Assembly (NCBI GenBank): GCA_946800325.1
Contig: OX326959.1
Span: forward strand, 21,334,242-21,398,241
Direction of reading: 5' to 3'
DNA from: Luzula sylvatica
Taxonomy: Eukaryota; Streptophyta; Magnoliopsida; Poales; Juncaceae
DNA length: 64,000 nt
Shown here: in pieces, positions 14,951 through 27,415 of the stretch
How the letters are laid out: the number at the start of each line of letters is the position of its first letter
Numbering within the stretch: position 1 is the first letter of the stretch
The notes under the pieces: model-generated
Seen by the model: the letters and a program-made list of their open reading frames with translations, nothing else
What the model was told of the DNA's origin: nothing
Databases searched by the model: none
Position numbers and translations under genes: made by a program

Positions 14951-17090
14951 TGTTAATCAAAGACCCATAAGGCGTCTCAAAATTAACATACTCTTTGAGC
15001 CGCATCGAACCATTCAACGCGCTCTAGCTCTTGAAACTATTTCATGAGCGTTGTGTTTTACTTTCGTATGCACCCGAATTCTCAAAACAATTTTGAGAAA
15101 TTTGCGTCTATACATGCCATCACAAGGCACGTAATATCGTTCGATTTCTTCTTAAAGTTTATCGAACCCGACTTTCTCTAAAGCCAAAGCCTCGAGCCCT
15201 GAATCTACCATTTCCGTGTCAAACACGTTCCTTCAAGTTTAAGAACTATTCTTTGACTATCAAGGTTAATTACGGTAATTCCGGCCCAAAAGCCATCTAT
15301 CATATCGATCTCATCGATATATTTGGTGTTGCTTGAAAACATAATTCTAAATGGATGATGAAAATTAAGCTCCTAACCGTGCGTACTTAATCTATATGCT
15401 TATATGATAATTATATGACAGTGCTATTTTATCGAATCGATAACCCTCGTACCGATACGGGACACCAAGTCCATAACACTCAAGATCCATATTTCACAAT
15501 CCTCCCATAAGTGACTATGGCCGACAAATGGGATCTCGCTTATTTAGGTAGGATTATTATCCAATCGTATCATATACGACTCTTGAACCTTTATAGAATT
15601 TCGGTGATGGATCGTATCATATACAATCCCAATTCTGTGTGTGCATTCTATCTATGCCCCGAATTCTAATCGGATTAGCTTGGACGGTTAAGTCACAACC
15701 ATATCCAATGTATCGTTCAATTGAACTACTCACGTGCCCGACTATGGCCTGAACCCACGTGAGTCCCCAATTAATGCTTACCACCCGCATCAATACATAC
15801 AATAATACGTGCCCGACTATAGCCTGAAACCACGCATTATGTCATACCAATCTCGATGGATGTGGACATGGAAGGCATTTCCACGACTTAAATATTATGA
15901 GGGATCTGACATTCATGTTTAAATAATTCGTGACATAATCATATTATATCACTATCACAAGATTTTTGAAATGCATATGATTTATATAGGGAGAGTAATT
16001 ATTCTAAACAAATACTAATATATATGCTAGTATGATTGAATTAATTGATTAGAGATAAAGATAGGCCAAAAGGTATGTATATCTAATATACACATTTTCA
16101 AACAGAAAACTGCTCGCACCCCTTCAGTATTCAGTTGAAACGAAAATCTTAAATCGTTCGAACCGACTTTGAATGTGAACGAAAGTTCTAGATAATCTTA
16201 TTATCTTTCCAACCCCTGTGGATTAGACTCGATTGGAATTCGTATGCGAAATTTACGGACGTTTTACTAACTGTATGTCAAACAGTCCCAACCTTTCGGT
16301 ATTTCATTCAAACGACATTGATAATTCGTCCAAATGAAAACACTTTCTATATCAAAGTCATAGATAATCTAATTATCTAACTAATCCAATTTTATAAAAT
16401 CAATTTTGAGTTCCCCACTGAAAATTAGGCCAATTTTAGTAAAATACGGACAAACGAAAAGGTAAGTATATCCAATACACCTTTTCAACCAGAAAACTAC
16501 ATACCTTTTCAGTATTATGTTGAAACGAAAATATTAAATTGTTCCAACCGACTTTGAACGTGAAGGAAAGTTCTAGATAATCTTATTATCTAACGAACCC
16601 AATTGAATTTGACTCAATCGGAGTTTCTATACGACATATACGGACGTTTTAGTCTATGTATATCAAACAGTCGCACCCTTTCGGTATTCCATAAAAACGA
16701 CACTGATAATTCGTTCAAATTAAAAAACTTTATGTATCAAAGTCATTTATAATCTCATTATCTAACTACGCCAATTTGATCCAATCAATTTGGAGTTTTC
16801 CACTGAAAATTATCTTAGTTTTACTCACTGTTTCGTATTCTAATTTTCTGCAGATTTTGCCGTTTCTTCCGTTTTCGCTCGTTTCTGAAACGATAAATCA
16901 TGAAACATTTTCACGATAATTCCTAGATACTATCCATCAACTGTTGATTGATCTCTAGTGAATTCTACTTGTGATTTTTAACGAAATTGGAATCTCTATA
17001 TCTATCATCATGCAAACGGGTACGAACTTTGATAACCCGTGCATATATCATATATACGACTATCATTCGACCCTCGAATCGATGGCGATC
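14951..17090 (-). mobile_element. internal/leader region of a truncated LTR retrotransposon
   Basis: Non-satellite DNA that interrupts the array. It lies on the internal side of the primer-binding site at 17091-17102, so it is read as leader DNA of a minus-strand element. I found no gag, protease, integrase or reverse-transcriptase reading frame. It contains two diverged copies of a roughly 387-bp segment (anchor CAGAAAAC at 16103 and 16490), whose third copy lies inside the LTR (17738). It also contains a short duplicated motif around GTGCCCGACTATGGCCTGAA (about 15737 and 15810). The left junction with satellite at 14950 starts with TGTTAATC, which does not match the LTR end, so the left side looks truncated or rearranged. 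Confidence 0.6.
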
Positions 17091-17102
17091 GCTCTGATAC
17101 CA
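17091..17102 (-). promoter_or_regulatory. retrotransposon primer-binding site
   Basis: Read on the minus strand this is TGGTATCAGAGC, the sequence complementary to the 3' end of plant initiator methionine tRNA and the usual priming site of copia-type LTR retrotransposons. It is separated by one base from the LTR end at 17104 (minus-strand ...CCCAACA), as expected. It fixes the element's orientation as minus. Confidence 0.85.
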
Positions 17103-17103
17103 C

Positions 17104-18139
17104 TGTTGGGAATTCACCCGACCCCGGGCCCGCACAGCGGATATGAAGGCCCGGTCCGGTTCCCTAAATCCAAGATCACGCCATGACTTCGAGGGTACGA
17201 TGCAATAGAAGGATAGACGATTACCAGCGTGAAATTGATCACGCACGACGGGTTGATCGTTCGCATCCTTTCCTTCTCCGGTGTCACGTTGGTGACTAGC
17301 CCGTGCGTCCCATACCACACGTCTCCCACCGTCTTGACACGCCTCCGGTTGTCTTTCGTGCGTCCCACGTCCACACTCTTCCACGGCCAACAGTTTTGCT
17401 CCTTCGGTTTGATCACAATTGGAGAACCACAAGTGTCGCTCCTCTACTTGTATCCACCATGAGTCGGAGTTCGTCGGTCGCGGATGCAATTGCCTAGACG
17501 CTGCACCGGCGAATTTACTTGATTAGATCGATTCTCTACACCGAGACAAACTCCTTTTTCTCGGTCTTTCTCTCTTCACACTCTTTCACTCCCTTGAAAG
17601 ATGTCTCTCTATATTTCTGGAATATTCTGAATAATCTCATAGATTGGTCTGAATGATCTGGTTTAGAGAGAGAGATAGATACATCCTATTTATCTCACAT
17701 AGGATAAGGATGTATATCCAATATACACCCTTTCACACAGAAAACTGCATGAACCTGTTCAGTATTCCGTCCATACGAAATTGGTAAATTCTTCTGACAG
17801 AAAATCAACCAACACGAAAGTTGTAGATAATCTTATTATCTACCCAACCCAATTTGGTCTGTCCCAATTGGAGTTCGTATGCAAAAGTTATAACTATTTT
17901 ACTGACTGTATATCATACTGTTGCACCCTTTCGGTATTTCATAGAAACGACACTTATACTTCATTCATATGAAATATATTTCTACATGAAGGTTGTAGAT
18001 AATCTTATTATCTATCTAACCCAATTTGAACCATTCAAATTGGATTTTCTTACTGAAAGATATGACCACGAATGTATGCTTACATTCGTTTATCCTTGTG
18101 TACACTTTTACGGTTGATCCTGAAACTGTATTTCCTTCA
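17104..18139 (-). mobile_element. LTR of the retrotransposon that splits the satellite
   Basis: The segment begins TGTTGGGAATTC and ends CTGTATTTCCTTCA, so it has the TG...CA ends of an LTR and abuts a primer-binding site on its left. Length is about 1036 bp. It holds a GC-richer stretch (17100-17500) and a copy of the 387-bp repeat also seen in the leader (17738). No second LTR is present, so the element is incomplete. Satellite resumes at 18140 in a different monomer phase from where it stopped at 14950, and no matching target-site duplication is visible. About 70 bp of satellite is missing across the insertion. Open frames in the GC-rich part have no recognisable domain. Confidence 0.65.
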
Positions 18140-21100
18140 AATAGTACAAACACTTAGAAAGTTTTTTTTTCGATTCATAGCAATCTTTTTACGCTTGAGG
18201 AGTTCAAATAACGTGTTTTTAGATCATTTGTATTCTTTTTCTACATAACTTTTCACCAAATTTTGTTAACACTAAGAAATTTTGTTTTACGATTCAGAAC
18301 AATCTTTTAACGCTCTGAGGGACCCAAATAGCGTGTTTTTGAATTGGTTTGGATCGAATCTTTAACTACATAACTTTTCACCAAATTGTACAAACACTAA
18401 GAAAGTTTTCTTTTCGATTCATATCAACCTTTTTACGCTTTGAGGAGTTCAAATAACGTGTTTTTAGATCATTTTTATCGTATCTTTTAGTACATAACTT
18501 TTCACGAAATTTTATAAACACTAAGAAAGTTTGTCTTTCGATTCATGTAAATCTTTTTACGTTTTGAGGAGTTCAAATAATGTGTTTTTAGATCATTTAT
18601 ATCGTATCTGTTACTACATAACTTTTCAGCAAATTCTACAAACACTAAGAAAGTTTGTTCTTTCGATTCATAGCAATCTTTTTACGGTTTGAGGAGTCCG
18701 GCTAACGTGTTTTTAGATCATTTGTATCGTATCTTTCACTAAATAACTTTACATAAAATTTTACAAAGTCTAAGAAATCTTATTTTTCGATTCATAACAA
18801 TCTTTTAACACTCTGAGAAGTTCAAATAACGTGTTTTTGAGATGGTTTCTATCGAACCTCTTACTACGTAAGTTTTCACCAAATTGTACAACCACTAAGA
18901 ATGTTTTCTTTTCGATTCATAGCAATCTTTTTACGCTTGGAGGAGTTCAAATAACGTATTTTTAGATCATTTGTATCGTATCTTTTAGTACGTAACTTTT
19001 CACCAAATTTTACAAACACTAAGAAAGTTTGTTTTTCGATTCAAGAAAATCTTTTTACAATTTGAGGAGTTCAAATAATGTGTTTTTACATCATTTATAC
19101 CGTATCTTGTACTACATAACTTTTCAGCACAATCTACAAACACTAAGAAACTTTTTTTTTTATTCAAAGCATTCTTTTTTACGCTTTGAGGAGTCCAACT
19201 AATCTTTTTACTACATAACTTTACATAAAATTTTACGAAGTCAAAAAAATCTCATTTTTCGATTCATAACAATCTTTTAACACTCTGAGAAGTCCAAATA
19301 ACGTCATTTTGAGATGGTTTCTATCGAACATTTTACTACGTAACTTTTCACCAAATTGTACAAACACTAAGATTGTTTTCTTTTCGATTCAAAGCAATAT
19401 TTTTACGCTTTGAGGAGTTTATATAACCTGTTTTTAGATCATTTGTATCGTGTAATTTACTACATAACATTTAACCAAATTTTACAAACACTAAGAAAGT
19501 TTGTTTTTCGATTCATAATAGTCTTTTAACTCTCTATGTTGTCAAATTATAACGTGTTTTTGAGATGGTTTGGATCGAATCTTTTACTACGTAACTTTTC
19601 ATCAAATTGTAAAAATACTAAGAATGTTATCTTTTCAATTCATAGCAATATTGTTACGCTTTGAGGAGTTCGAATGACGTGTTTTAAAATCATTTGTATC
19701 GTATCTTTAACTACATAACTTTTCATCACATTTTGTAAACAGTACGAAAGTTTGTGTTCCGTATCATAACATTCTTTTAACGCTCTGAGGAGCACAAATA
19801 ACGTGTTTTTATAATGGTTTGGATCGAATCTTTTACCACGTAATTTTTCACCAAATTGTACAAACATAAAGAAAGTTTCATTTTCAATTCGTATCAACCT
19901 TTGTACGCTTTGAGGAGTTCAAATAACGTGTTTTTAAATCATTTATATCGTATCTTTTAGTACATAACTTTTCACCAAATTTTACAAACATTAAGAAAGT
20001 TCGTTTTTCGATTCATAGCAATATTTTTAAACTTTGAGGAGTTCAAATAACGTGATTTTAGATCATTTATATCGTATATTTTAATACATAACTTTTCACC
20101 AAATTTTACAAACACTTAGAAAGTATGTTTTTTCGATTCATAACTATCTTTTTACGCTTTGAGGAGTCCAAATAATGTGTTTTTAGATCATTTGTATCGT
20201 ATATTTTACTACAAAACTTTTCACCCGATTTTAAAAACACTAACAAAGTTTGTTTTTCGAATCATAACAATATTTTAATTCTCTGAAGAGTCCAAATAAT
20301 GTGTTTTTGAGATAGTTTGGATGGAATCTTTTACTACGTAACTTCTCACCAAATTGTACAAACACTAAGAAAGTTTTCTTTTCGATTCATAGCAATCTTT
20401 TTACGCTGTTAGGAGTTCAAATAATGTGTTTTTAGATCATTTGTATCGTATCTTTTACTACATAACTTTTCACCGAATTTTGTAAACACTAAGAAAGTTT
20501 TTTTTATGATTCAGAACGTTCTTTCAACACTTTGAGGAGCACAAATAACGTGTTTTTATGATGGTTTGTATAGAATCTTTTACTACATAACTCTTCACCA
20601 AATTGTGGAAACATTAAGAATGTTTTCTTTTCGATTCATAGCAACATTTTAACGCTTTGAGGAGTTCAAATATCTTGTTTTTAGATCATTTGTATCATAT
20701 CTTTTACTACACAACTTTTCACCAGATTTTACAAACACTAAGAAAGTTTGTTTTTCGATTCATAACAATCTTTTAACGCTCTGAGGAGCCCAAATAGCGT
20801 GTTTTTGACATGGTTTGGATCGAATCTTTTAGTACGTAACTTTTCACCAAATTGTACAAACACTAAGAAAGTTTTCTTTTCGATTCATAGCAATCTTTTT
20901 ACGCTATGAGGAGTTCAAATAACGTGTTTTTAGATCATTTATATCATATCTTTTACTACATAACATTTCACCAAATTTTGTAAACACTAAGAAAGTTGGT
21001 TTTACGATTCATAACATTCTTTTAACTCTTTGAGGAGCCCAAATAACGTGTTTTTGTGATGGTTTGGATCGAATCATTCACAATGTAACTTTTAACCAAA

Positions 21101-24100
21101 TTGTACAAACACTAAGAAAGTTTTGTTTTCGATTCATAGCAACTTTTTTAAGCTTTGAGGAGTTCAAATAACGTGTTTTTTGATCATTTGTATCGCATCA
21201 TTTACTACATAACTTTTCAACAAACTTTGTAAACGCTAAGAAAGTTTGTTTTTCGATTCATAACATTCTTTTAACGCTCTGTGGGGCCCAAATAACGTGT
21301 TTTTATGATGGTTTGAATCGAATCATTTACTACATAACTTTTCACCAAATTGTACAAACACTAAGAAAGTTTTCTTTTCGATTCATATCAACCTTTTTAC
21401 GCTTTGAGGAGTTCAAATAATGTGTTTTTAGATCATTTATACCGTATCTTTTACTACAAACTTTTCACCAAATTTTAAAAAACACTAAGAAAGTTTGTTT
21501 TTCGATTCATGGAAATCTTTTTACGCTTTGAGGAGTTCAAATAATGTGTTTTTATGATGGTTTGGATCGTATCTTTTACTACGTAACTTTTCACCAAATT
21601 GTACAAACACTAAGAAAGTTATCTTTTAGATTCATAGCAACCTTTTTACGCTATGAGGATTTCAAATAACGTGTTTTTAGATCATTTGTATTGTATCTTT
21701 TAGTACATAACTTTTCACCAAATTTTACAAACACTAAGAAAGTTTGTCTTTCGATTCTTAACAATCTTTTAACGCTCTGACGAGCCCAAGTAACGTGTTT
21801 TTGAGATGGTTTGCATCGAATCTTTTAGTACGTAACTTTTCACCAAATTGTACAAACACTAAGAAAGTTTTCATTTCAATTCATAGCAATCTTTTTACGC
21901 TTTGAGGAGTTCAAATAACGTGTTTTTAGATCATTTGTATCGTATCTTTTGCTACATAACTTTTCACCAAATTTTGTAAACACTAAGAAAGTTTGTTTTA
22001 CGATTCAGAACATTCTTTCAACACTTTGAGGAGCACAAATAACTTGTTTTTATGATGGTTTGGCGAGAATCTTTTACTACGTAACTTTTCACCAAATTGT
22101 GGAAACATTAAGAAAGTTTTCTTTTCGATTCATAGCAACCTTTTAACGCTTTGAGGAGTACAAATATATTGTTTTTAGATCATTTGTATCGTATCTTTTA
22201 CTACACAACTTTTCACCAGATTTTACAAACACTAAGAAAGTTTGTTTTTCGATTCATGATAATCTTTTAACGCTCTGAGGAGCCCAAATAGTGTGTTTTG
22301 ACATGGTTTGGATCGAATCTTTTAGTACGTAACTTTTCACCAAATTGTACAAACACTAAGAAAGTTTTATTTTCGATTCATAGCAATCTTTTTACGCTAT
22401 GAGGAGTTCAAATAACGTGTTTTTAGATCATTTGTATCATTTTTTTACTACATAACTTTTCACCAAATTTTGTAAACACTAAGAAAGTTTGTTTTACGAT
22501 TCATAACATTCTATTAACTCTTTGAGAAGCCCAAATAACGTGTTTTTGTGATGGTTTGGATCGAATCATTTACAATGTAACTTTTCACCAAATTGTACAA
22601 ACACTAAGAAATTTTTGTTTTCGATTCATAGCAACTTTTTTACGTTTTGAAGAGTTCAAATAACGTGTTTTTTGATCATTTGTATCGTATCATTTACTAC
22701 ATAACTTTTCAACAAATTTTGTAAACATTAAGAAAGTTTGTTTTTCGATTCATAACATTCTTTTAACGCTCTGTGGGGCCCAAATAACGTGTTTTTATGA
22801 TGGTTTGGATAGAATCATTACTACATAACTTTTCACCAAATTGTACAAACACTAAGAAAGTTTCTATTCGATTCATATCAACCTTTTTACGCTTTGAGGA
22901 GTTCAAATAATGTGTTTTTAGATCATTTATACCCTATTTTTTACAACAAACTTTTCACCAAATTTTAAAAAACACTAAGAAAGTTTGTTTTTCGATTCAT
23001 GGAAATCTTTTTACGTTTTGAGGAGTTCAAATAATGTGTTTTTATGATGGTTTGGATCGAATCTTCTACTAAGTAACTTTTCACCAAATTGTACAAACAT
23101 TAAGAAAGTTATGTTTTAGATTCATAGCAACCTTTTTACGCTTTGAGGAGTTCAAATAACGTGTTTTTATATCATTTGAATTGTATCTTTTAGTACAAAA
23201 CTTTTCACCAAATATTACAAACACTAAGAAAGTTTATTTTTCGATTCTTAACAATCTTTTAACGCTCTGAGGAGCCCAAGTAACTGTTTTTGAGATGGTT
23301 TGCATCGAATCTTTTAGTACGTAACTTTTCACCAAATTGTACAAACACTAAGAAAGTTTTCTTTTCAATTCATAGCAATCTTTTTACGCTTTGAGGAGTT
23401 CAAATAAAGTGTTTTTAGATCATTTGTATCGTATCTTTTACGACATAATTTTTCACCAAATTTTGTAAACACTAAGAAAGTTTGTTTTACGATTCAGAAC
23501 ATTCTTTTAACACTTTGAGGAGCCCAAATAACGTGTTTTTATGATGGTTTGGCGAGAATCTTTTACTACGTAACTTTTCACCAAATTGTGCAAACACTAA
23601 GAAAGATTTATTTACGATTCATAGCAACCTTTAAACGCTTTGAGGAGTTCAAATAACGTGTTTTTAGATCATTTGTATTGTATCCTTTAGTACATAACTT
23701 TTCACCAAATTTTACAAACACTCAGAAAGTTTGTTTTTCGATTCATAACAATCTTTTAACGCTCTGAGGAGCCCAAATAGCGTGTTTTTGAGATGGTTTG
23801 GATCGAGTCTTTTAGTACGTAACTTTTTACCAAATTATACAAACACTAAGAAAATTTCTTTTCGATTCATAGCAATCTTTTTACGCTTTGAGGAGTTCAA
23901 ATGACGTGTTTTTAGATCATTTGTATCATATCTTTTACTACATAACTTTTAACCAAATTTTGTAAACACTAAGAAAGTTTGTTTTAGGATTCATAACATT
24001 CTTTTAACTCTTTGAGGAGCCCAAATAACATGTTTTTATGATGGTTTGGATCGAATATTTTACTACGTAACTTTTCACCAAATTGTACAAACACTAAGAA

Positions 24101-24645
24101 AGTTTTGTTTTCGATTCATAGCAACTTTTTTACGCTTTGAGGAGTTCAAATAATGTGTTTTTAGATCATTTGTATTGTATCATTTATTATATAACTTTTC
24201 ACCAAATATCGTAAACACTACGAAAGTTTGTTTTTCGAATCATAGTATTCTTTTAACGCTTTGTGGAGCCCAAATAACGTGTTTTTATGATGGTTTGGGT
24301 CGAATCATTTACTACATAACTTGTCACCAAATTGTACAAACATTAAGAAAGTTTTATTTTCGATTCATATCAACCTTTCTACGCTTTGAGGAGTTCAAAT
24401 AACGTGTTTTCAGATCATTTGTATCGTATCTTTTAGTACATAATTTTTCACCAAATTTTACAAACACTACGAAAGTTTGTTTTTCGATTCATGGCAATCT
24501 GTTTACGCTTTGAGGAATTCAAATAACGTGTTTTTAGATCATTTGTATCGTATCTTTTAGTTCATAATTTTTCACCAAAATATACAAATACTAAGAAAGT
24601 TTTTTTCAATTCATATCAATCTTTTACGATTTGAGGAGTTCGAAC
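18140..24645. repeat. A/B dimeric satellite array, right block
   Basis: Same satellite family as the left block, resuming with ...AGTACAAACACTTAG. The organisation differs: type A monomers often follow each other directly, for example around 18540, 18960, 19960, 21480 and 24480, some with the variant CGATTCATGGAAATC. Several monomers are internally deleted, such as about 19200, where roughly 28 bp is missing. The array ends at about 24645, where GAGGAGTTCGAAC runs into unrelated AT-rich sequence. No gene lies inside. Confidence 0.96.
20508..23500. repeat. about 1.49-kb higher-order repeat, two copies plus part
   Basis: Twelve-monomer blocks recur with shared private variants. GATTCAGAAC is at 20508, 22012 and 23491. 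The variant TTTTTGTGATGGTTTGG is near 21052 and 22544. GCTCTGTGGGGCCCAAATAA is at 21276 and 22768. Offsets are 1479-1504 bp. The period differs from those in the left block, so the two blocks were homogenised separately. Confidence 0.85.
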
Positions 24646-26238
24646 ACTAATACATTCATATTTGTAACAACGATTAATATATATATTTGTCTCGTCTTCT
24701 TATCTGAAAATATATTGCGATCTCAACGCATCTCGTGAAATTTATGCTCAACTATCAAGACATTCAGTGACGAATCTTGGTCGGGTTTGTTGGGGTGGGA
24801 TGAAGGGCCCGTGGGTGAATTAAAACATGGAAAGATCAAAGTAAAAATTCAACAATGTTATACTAATAATATATACTGAAACACTATTAATATACATTGT
24901 TGTGCGCAAACCTACGCCACCTGCGACACACGGTTCCCACTAAAATTCGTCCCAGAAAACATTATATATAACAATGTGGTCATCACACTTTATTTGCCCG
25001 ATTATAACAGGCCAATAATAAATTTATAACTAACCTTTCAGATGATAAGACAACCACCAATATTATAGCATAAAGACAAAGATTGTAATCACTTTAAGAA
25101 ATATTGGAATAATTGGGTTTATACAAGCCTAACTAGTGGGCTCCCAATAAAATGATAAACAATGCTTCTTTTGGATAAATATGATTTGATCTAAGTATTT
25201 GGTTCGGAACCCGCAGATCTCCTATTTCGTGTGACAAGTAATTAGAATGTTACTTGGGTACACGTTCAAACTTGTGCTTTTGAAAGACCGTAACGAATAA
25301 TTCTAATTCTACGAGTCAATGGGTTCACAATCTAATTAGTAAATCATACATGTGAGAAATTGTGAATTCAATTTTCATTGAAATTTTTTCATTTATTATA
25401 TAAAAAATATTAATTTTACGAGGTCTTGAATTTGTCTTTAAAATATTTTATCAGACATCATGATTACAACATGATTATTTCTCCACAAATAAATATTTTA
25501 AAAATCTAAATAGCATGCCTACGTTATTCGAAAAATATTTTTCTACATATAAATCCTTAATACATTAAGCATTGTATCTATCAGACAACATGACTACAAC
25601 ACATAAAAAAAATCTCTTTATCAAAACATAAAAGTATCGTGCATTTTGTCAAAAATTTATGACTACAACACCCCAAGACTCACTTTTCTACACATAATCT
25701 TTCTTAAGAAAAAATGTGTTTCATTCCAAAGTGTGTTGTATGAACGCAAGCATGTCAGGTTTGCATTTCAATCTTAAATATTTTTACCAAACATCGCACC
25801 CAACAACTCCAAAAATATATATTTCTCCACATGCAAGTCACCTCATAAAAATGGAGGAATATCACCATGCCTGGACCTTGCCAATGGGTAGAGGGTGCAC
25901 AAATAACATAAACAAAACAAGCTCTTTGAGTTTGAGCATGTGCATGTGCAATATACATAGAGTGAGGTTATTTTGGTAAAGTTTATTTGTACTTATGATT
26001 TTTAAATTAATTATTGAATTTGCATCAAAATTAATGTTTCAACATGAATTTTTGTGTCGCTCAAACTTCCAAGAAAGAGAAATGAAATATTTATTACAAA
26101 ACATTCATCTTGATATAAATATAATAGGTAAAAATTCACAAATACAAATCATGTTTTGTTTGTACTAGTAAAATAATTATACTATGTATATGAGAAAAAT
26201 GTACAAAATTGGAGGTCAGTTTTGCTTGTAATTTTTAA
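24646..26238. other. AT-rich intergenic DNA, no gene seen
   Basis: No coding region is supported. Around 24768 the text CAGTGACGAATCTTGGTCGG resembles the start of a dispersed plant repeat also seen at 46258 (CAGTGGCGGATCTTGAGCG). Between 25450 and 25830 a loose motif (ATCAGACATCATGATTACAA and variants, with TTTCTCCACA) recurs several times, suggesting a decayed repeat. Confidence 0.5.
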
Positions 26239-26381
26239 ATTTTTTTTTTTTGAAGACAGTAGGAAATACCTACTGCAAATTTTCATTAAATAAGTATAGA
26301 AAAAAGTTACATCAATTGTCATGATAGTGAAAAATCATCACAATCCACGAAGAAAGAAAAGAAATTAGAATAGCTAAGAAT
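26239..26381 (-). mobile_element. LINE-like 3' tail with poly(A)
   Basis: Read on the minus strand, the sequence ends with a small hairpin (GCAGTAGGTATTTCCTACTG) followed by TCTTC and about 13 A residues. Hairpin plus poly(A) is the look of the 3' end of plant non-LTR retrotransposons. The body is cut at 26381 by the insertion of the LTR array that follows. No reverse-transcriptase coding remains. Assignment rests on the tail only. Confidence 0.4.
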
Positions 26382-26386
26382 GCGCC

Positions 26387-26919
26387 TGTTGGAATTTTGG
26401 GAATTTAATGATTGATTGGAGAATATTTTAGGAGTTTATTGTTGGAGACAGATAGCAAAGCTCTATAGAGAAAAAAGAGCCAACAAATGGAAAACTGCCG
26501 CGCAGGAAGAGAGAAAGTAATTAACGCTTTCTTGCTGTGAATGTTTTAAATTGATAATAATAGAGAGCACCCAAAAGACACACGAAATTTACTAGATAGA
26601 TACAAACACAAAAAGGTGTAACTCAATAATATATGGATACAATATTCCGAAATAAAGGTGAGATTATTTTCTCTACTCATTACTCTAATTTTTCACAGAA
26701 CTTTTTCTCTCTTTTTTCTGGAGATTTTCTTTCTCTAAAAACATATGAGATTTGTTGCATTTATAGATCACATGCACCCTCTCAAATACAACTCTTTGTT
26801 TATTCTAGATACTTCTATTATATCTAATATACACATATATCTCACATTCACACACAAATGCATTGAATATTATCCTGCCCTAATAATATTATTAATTAAA
26901 AAAAACATTAATTTTAATA
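26387..26919 (-). repeat. LTR copy 1 (533 bp)
   Basis: Starts TGTTGGAATTTTGGG and ends ATTAATTTTAATA. It matches the copies at 27416 and 28491 closely along its length. A C-rich run (CTCCCCC, 26920-26926) just outside its right end is the polypurine tract on the minus strand. Short open frames inside (for example from 26633) recur in all three copies and are not taken as genes. Confidence 0.85.
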
Positions 26920-27415
26920 CTCCCCCTTAATGTTTTTTCGTTATTATTTTTTTTCGTTATTTTTTTTTCTCGATACCTCTCCGTAATATGTTTCGTAATG
27001 TTCGTCGTATCTTCTTTCCCCTTCTAAACTCTTTTTTTTCGAATCAACTTTTTCGAATCGCCTTTTTCCGAATCGTCCTCTTTCCAGATCCTTTTTTTTT
27101 TCTTTGTCGAAATTGAGTTGCGAAATTTGTGGGAACCCGAACACACCGTCTTGGGTTGTCGTGGCTTTATTCTACTCCAATTTTTTACTAAACTCGATGA
27201 GTTGTGAAGTTCGTGGGAGCCCAAAAACGTAACTTCCTTGGTTGTCTTGGTGATCTCCTTCTCTGACTTCTACTAAACTCGATAATTCGGAAATGAGTTG
27301 TGAATTTCGTAGGAGCCTAAATACGTAACATTCTTGGTTGTCTTGGTGATCTCCTTCTCCGACTTCTACTAAACTCGATAACCGTCGCTCTATAACCTTC
27401 GCTCTGATACCAATT
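26920..27415 (-). repeat. internal region 1 of the three-LTR element
   Basis: Non-coding, with pyrimidine-rich stretches. A segment of about 75-80 bp is repeated in tandem (TTGGTTGTCTTGGTGATCTC, then TTCTACTAAACTCGATAA, near 27238 and 27335). Bounded on the left by the polypurine tract (minus strand) and on the right by the primer-binding site 27401-27412, which reads TGGTATCAGAGC on the minus strand and lies 3 bp from the LTR. Confidence 0.75.

Noticed and set aside
16965..17489. 174-codon open frame on the minus strand
   Set aside because: It crosses the LTR, primer-binding site and leader of the truncated retroelement, overlaps competing frames, and shows no gag or other domain. The openness comes from locally higher GC.
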